34,896 bases of DNA, taken from Acidobacteriota bacterium (lineage in GTDB: Bacteria; Actinomycetota; AC-67). Positions 32,470 through 34,896 of the stretch are shown here, piece after piece. The notes beneath the pieces were generated by a model. The model did no database searches and had not been told where the DNA came from. It was given only the letters and a program-made list of their open reading frames with translations. Both the position numbers and the translations under genes were made by a program. The DNA lies in contig JACQXY010000055.1 of the NCBI GenBank assembly GCA_016208485.1, positions 1-34,896 on the forward strand. Reading direction: 5' to 3'. How positions within the stretch are numbered: position 1 is the stretch's first letter; each line of letters begins with the position of its first letter.

Positions 32470-34209
32470 TCAGAGCGTGTAGATGCTCCTCATCACCTCG
32501 GAGATGGTGGTCACGTTCTCCGTCGCGAGGTGCGTCGCCGCCTGCCGCAGCGTCCGCATGCCCTGGCGGACGGAGAGGCCGCGGATGTCCTGGTGGGTCG
32601 GGTTGCCGGCAAGGAGCTGCTTCATCTCGTCGGTGACCAGCAGGAGCTCGAAGACCCCGATCCGGTCCTGGTAGCCGGACTGGGCGCAGAAGTTGCACCC
32701 GGACCCGTGCCAGAACTCGCGCTTCTCCCTGGAGCCGCCCGCGTCGTAGTAGAACGCGAGCTCCTCTGAGGTCGGCCGGTGCCGCTCCCGGCAGGCCCGG
32801 CAGATGCGCCGGACGAGGCGCTGACCGACGACCGCGACGACCGACGAGGCGATGAGGTAGGACTCGATCCCCATGTCGAGGAATCGCTGGAGGGCCGCCG
32901 ATGCGTCCGTTGCGTGGAGCGAGGAGAGCACGAAGTGGCCCGTCAGCGCCGACTGCACAGCGATGCGCGCGGTCTCGGCGTCTCGGATCTCCCCGACGAG
33001 GATGATGTCCGGGTCCTGACGCAGGATCGCCTTCAAGCCTCCCGCGAACGTCACACCGGCCTGCTCGTTGATCTGGGTCTGGTTGATCTGGGGGAAGGTG
33101 TACTCGACGGGGTCCTCGATGGTCACGATGTTCCGCTCGGCGTCGTTGATCTCCGTGAGGGTCGCGTAGAGCGTGGTCGTTTTCCCGCTGCCCGTCGGAC
33201 CGGCGCACAGCACCATCCCGAACGGCGCGCGGACCAGGCGGGCGAAGACCCCGCCCACATCCGGGGGCATGCCCAGGTCGGCGAGACGATAGAGCGGGCG
33301 GGAACGCTCGAGAAGCCGCAAGACGGCTTTCTCTCCCCAGATCGTGGCGGTCGTGGAGACCCGGATGTCGAGGTCCCGCCCATCAACGCTCGTGGAGATC
33401 TGACCGTCTTGAGAGCGCCGCCGCTCGACGATGTTCATGCCTGCCATGATTTTGATGCGGCTGACGATGGCCGGTCCCATGTTCGCCGGGATGGCGAGGA
33501 CGTCGTGCAGAGCGCCGTCGATGCGGTAGCGGAGCCGAACGACCCGGTCTTGGGGCTCGATGTGGACGTCGGAGGCCCGGTCTCGCAGCGCCTGGGTGAT
33601 GACGAGATCCACGATCCGCACGACGGGGGCATCCTCGGCCTCGGCGCTCGGACGGGTCATCCTCGCGAGCTGCTCGATCTCCCGGACAGAGCCCTCCTCC
33701 TGGAAGGCCTCCACGTGCCGCTCGATTCCCGCGAGCGCCCGGTACCACGTGTCGAGGGCGTGGCGGATATCGGACGCCGGCGCGATCCGGAATGCCACGG
33801 GCAGGGCGGTGGCGCGCGAGAGCTGCTCGCGCAGCTCCTGCCCGCGCGGGTCGGCGACCGCGATCTCGATCGTCCCGTCGGCGAGGCGGATCGGGATCGC
33901 TCCCGCGCTGCGCGCGACCGACTCCGGGAGCTTCGCGAGCGCCTCGGGCGTGGGGCGCTCCGTCCGAAGGTCCACCGTCGCTACGGCGAACTGCTCCGCG
34001 AGGACTTCCGCGAGGTCCCGCTCGTCGAGCGCACCCAGCTCGACGAGGAGCGTTCCGAGCGGTTTCCCCGATGCGGACTGCTGCAGCAGAGCTTCGGAGA
34101 GCTGGCTCCTGGTCACCAGATTCCGCTGAACGAGGAGCTCCCCGAGCCGTGTCCCCGGCTGCCGAGCGTCGGCCTTGGCTTTCGTCGGTCCGGCGGCCGG
34201 TCTCGGCAT
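32470..34209 (-). CDS. pilB: Type IV pilus assembly ATPase PilB
   Basis: Hexameric extension ATPase. The 579-residue product has an N-terminal MshEN-type domain (RLGELLVQRNLVTRSQLSEA, a c-di-GMP-binding fold in some relatives) and the core with Walker A GPTGSGKT at 337-344, the Asp box VTIEDPVEYTF, Walker B DIILVGEIRDAETA and the His box LSSLHATDASAAL. The zinc site is CRAC and CNFC, as in PilB/GspE and not PilT. ATG at 34209 is chosen over the longer frame to 34344 because GGAGAGG lies 7 bases before it and the upstream 45 residues look non-conserved. pilC starts 11 bases after its stop. Confidence 0.95.
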   Translation of the reverse strand: MPRPAAGPTKAKADARQPGTRLGELLVQRNLVTRSQLSEALLQQSASGKPLGTLLVELGALDERDLAEVLAEQFAVATVDLRTERPTPEALAKLPESVARSAGAIPIRLADGTIEIAVADPRGQELREQLSRATALPVAFRIAPASDIRHALDTWYRALAGIERHVEAFQEEGSVREIEQLARMTRPSAEAEDAPVVRIVDLVITQALRDRASDVHIEPQDRVVRLRYRIDGALHDVLAIPANMGPAIVSRIKIMAGMNIVERRRSQDGQISTSVDGRDLDIRVSTTATIWGEKAVLRLLERSRPLYRLADLGMPPDVGGVFARLVRAPFGMVLCAGPTGSGKTTTLYATLTEINDAERNIVTIEDPVEYTFPQINQTQINEQAGVTFAGGLKAILRQDPDIILVGEIRDAETARIAVQSALTGHFVLSSLHATDASAALQRFLDMGIESYLIASSVVAVVGQRLVRRICRACRERHRPTSEELAFYYDAGGSREKREFWHGSGCNFCAQSGYQDRIGVFELLLVTDEMKQLLAGNPTHQDIRGLSVRQGMRTLRQAATHLATENVTTISEVMRSIYTL

Positions 34210-34620
34210 CTTGGTTCCTCTCCGCATTCCCCGCTCTCGCTCCAAGGTCGCGATTCCCTGGATGCTCGCGATCACCAAATAACCAATCCTAATCGCGTCA
34301 TCCTGATTCGCCAGTATCCTGCCACTACCTCGATATCCCGCCAATAGTCCGAGAGGACCATCTCGCCCTAGGCGGGGCGGAGGAGAGCATCCTCAGGGCC
34401 TCGGCGGCGCGGACGGAAGCCTCTTGCGTCCCGCGCTCCTTACGACGTCCTCGCAGCGCACGGCCGCAGCCGGCGGTCAGCAGACAAATGGCCCGTTCGG
34501 GCTATTGGCGCACGGGCTGCACGCGAGCAGGATGACTGGGGAGGCGATGGGTGTCCCCGAGCGGACGGGGAGTCGTCGGGCGATCGAGTTGTCCGTCGGT
34601 CTTCGGTGGAAGGGGTGGCC
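34210..34620. other. Divergent intergenic region upstream of pilB and the BldC-like gene
   Basis: 411 bases. The stretch 34260-34345 is clearly less GC-rich than the rest and is the likely pilB promoter region: on the minus strand TAGGAT (34286-34291 on this strand) is a candidate -10 box with a poor -35 (CTGGCG) 17 bases away. The remainder to 34620 is GC-rich; I see no gene, tRNA or clear promoter for the BldC-like gene. A long plus-strand frame here has no family features. Confidence 0.4.
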
Positions 34621-34896
34621 ATGGCGGGTCATGAGGGCGCGGGCTCCGGATCGCGGGGGCCGGCTCGACGCGCCCTGCTCCGGTCTCTCTACCCGGATGA
34701 GGAGCCGCGGGCACCTGAATGGGTCGAGACGACGTTGCTTCGAAGCGGTGAGGTGGCGGCGCTGTTCCAGGTGAGCCGGCGCACGGTCATCGAGTGGGCC
34801 CGATCGGGGAAGCTCCCCTTCATCACCACTCCGGGAGGGCATCGCCGGTACCCGTCGGCGGAGGTCCGGGCTATGCTCGAGCGCGCGTCGACCCCG
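34621..34896 (+). CDS. BldC/MerR-like DNA-binding protein (partial, cut by window end)
   Basis: The frame from ATG 34621 stays open to the window edge (92 codons), with GGAAGGGG before the start. After about 40 variable residues comes a winged-helix DNA-binding domain: LLRSGEVAALFQVSRRTVIEWARSGKLP, then TTPGGHRRYPSAEVRAML, the pattern of BldC and excisionase/MerR N-terminal domains (Trp in the recognition helix and GGHRRY in the wing). Actinobacterial BldC proteins are about 70 residues; this one has a longer N-terminus and an unknown C-terminus. It is divergent from pilB and might regulate the pilus genes, which is inference. GTG codons at 34606 and 34615 are alternative starts. Confidence 0.8.
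   Translation, partial: MAGHEGAGSGSRGPARRALLRSLYPDEEPRAPEWVETTLLRSGEVAALFQVSRRTVIEWARSGKLPFITTPGGHRRYPSAEVRAMLERASTP

Noticed and set aside
32779..34347. A 522-codon plus-strand frame opposite pilB
   Set aside because: Shadow of pilB; the product is Asp/Arg/Gly-rich without domains, while pilB shows every expected motif.
1..34896. tRNA, rRNA or insertion-sequence elements
   Set aside because: I looked in the intergenic gaps for cloverleaf-like sequence, transposase frames and terminal inverted repeats and found none convincing.

Overview
The window is a GC-rich (roughly 70% G+C by eye) chromosomal segment that looks actinobacterial. The order rplM-rpsI-glmM-glmS-nnr-alr-hydrolase-(udg)-tsaE-tsaB-rimI-tsaD-groES-guaB3...guaA follows a backbone typical of Actinomycetota. 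GTG and TTG starts are frequent, genes overlap by GTGA or ATGA, groES carries a CIRCE element, and several genes have a TANNNT box placed for leaderless or near-leaderless transcription. The multiheme cytochrome, the type IV pilus locus and the lack of groEL and guaB2 next to their usual partners suggest a deep-branching or uncultured lineage. This is inference; I cannot name a species.

Layout. (1) 1-7914: ribosomal proteins L13 and S9, the two amino-sugar enzymes GlmM and GlmS, NAD(P)HX repair, alanine racemase and an alpha/beta hydrolase. They are tightly packed and feed cell-wall precursor synthesis. (2) 7969-9187: a lower-GC accessory insert holding a DUF6941-like protein, a divergently transcribed BrnT/RelE-like toxin candidate and a ribbon-helix-helix antitoxin. 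(3) 9251-14414: family 4 uracil-DNA glycosylase, tsaE/tsaB/rimI/tsaD (tRNA t6A synthesis and a GNAT acetyltransferase), CIRCE-controlled groES alone, and guaB3. (4) 14530-18380: the most unusual part. A receiver-only response regulator, a secreted subtilisin-like protease with a C-terminal array of 14 Arg-Gln-Trp repeats, and a membrane PAS histidine kinase overlap or nearly abut. (5) 18343-19325: mazF/mazE on the minus strand and a small FmdB-type zinc ribbon protein. (6) 19366-24198: guaA, a GT-C-type membrane glycosyltransferase on the minus strand, and an octaheme c-type cytochrome with a structured leader and a strong terminator. (7) 24199-26715: UvrD/PcrA helicase and an MgtC-family protein. 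(8) 26720-34209: type IV pilus genes. pilT is on the plus strand; pilB-pilC-pilV-like-pilW-like-PilX-like-pilin are on the minus strand, with a shared hairpin between pilT and the pilin. (9) 34621-34896: the start of a BldC/MerR-like DNA-binding protein cut by the window edge.

The candidate undescribed system is the regulator-protease-kinase module at 14530-18380 with its RQW pentad array. The next most interesting items are the octaheme cytochrome leader, the large PilX-like protein in the pilus operon, and the toxin-antitoxin/DUF6941 insert in the tsa operon region.
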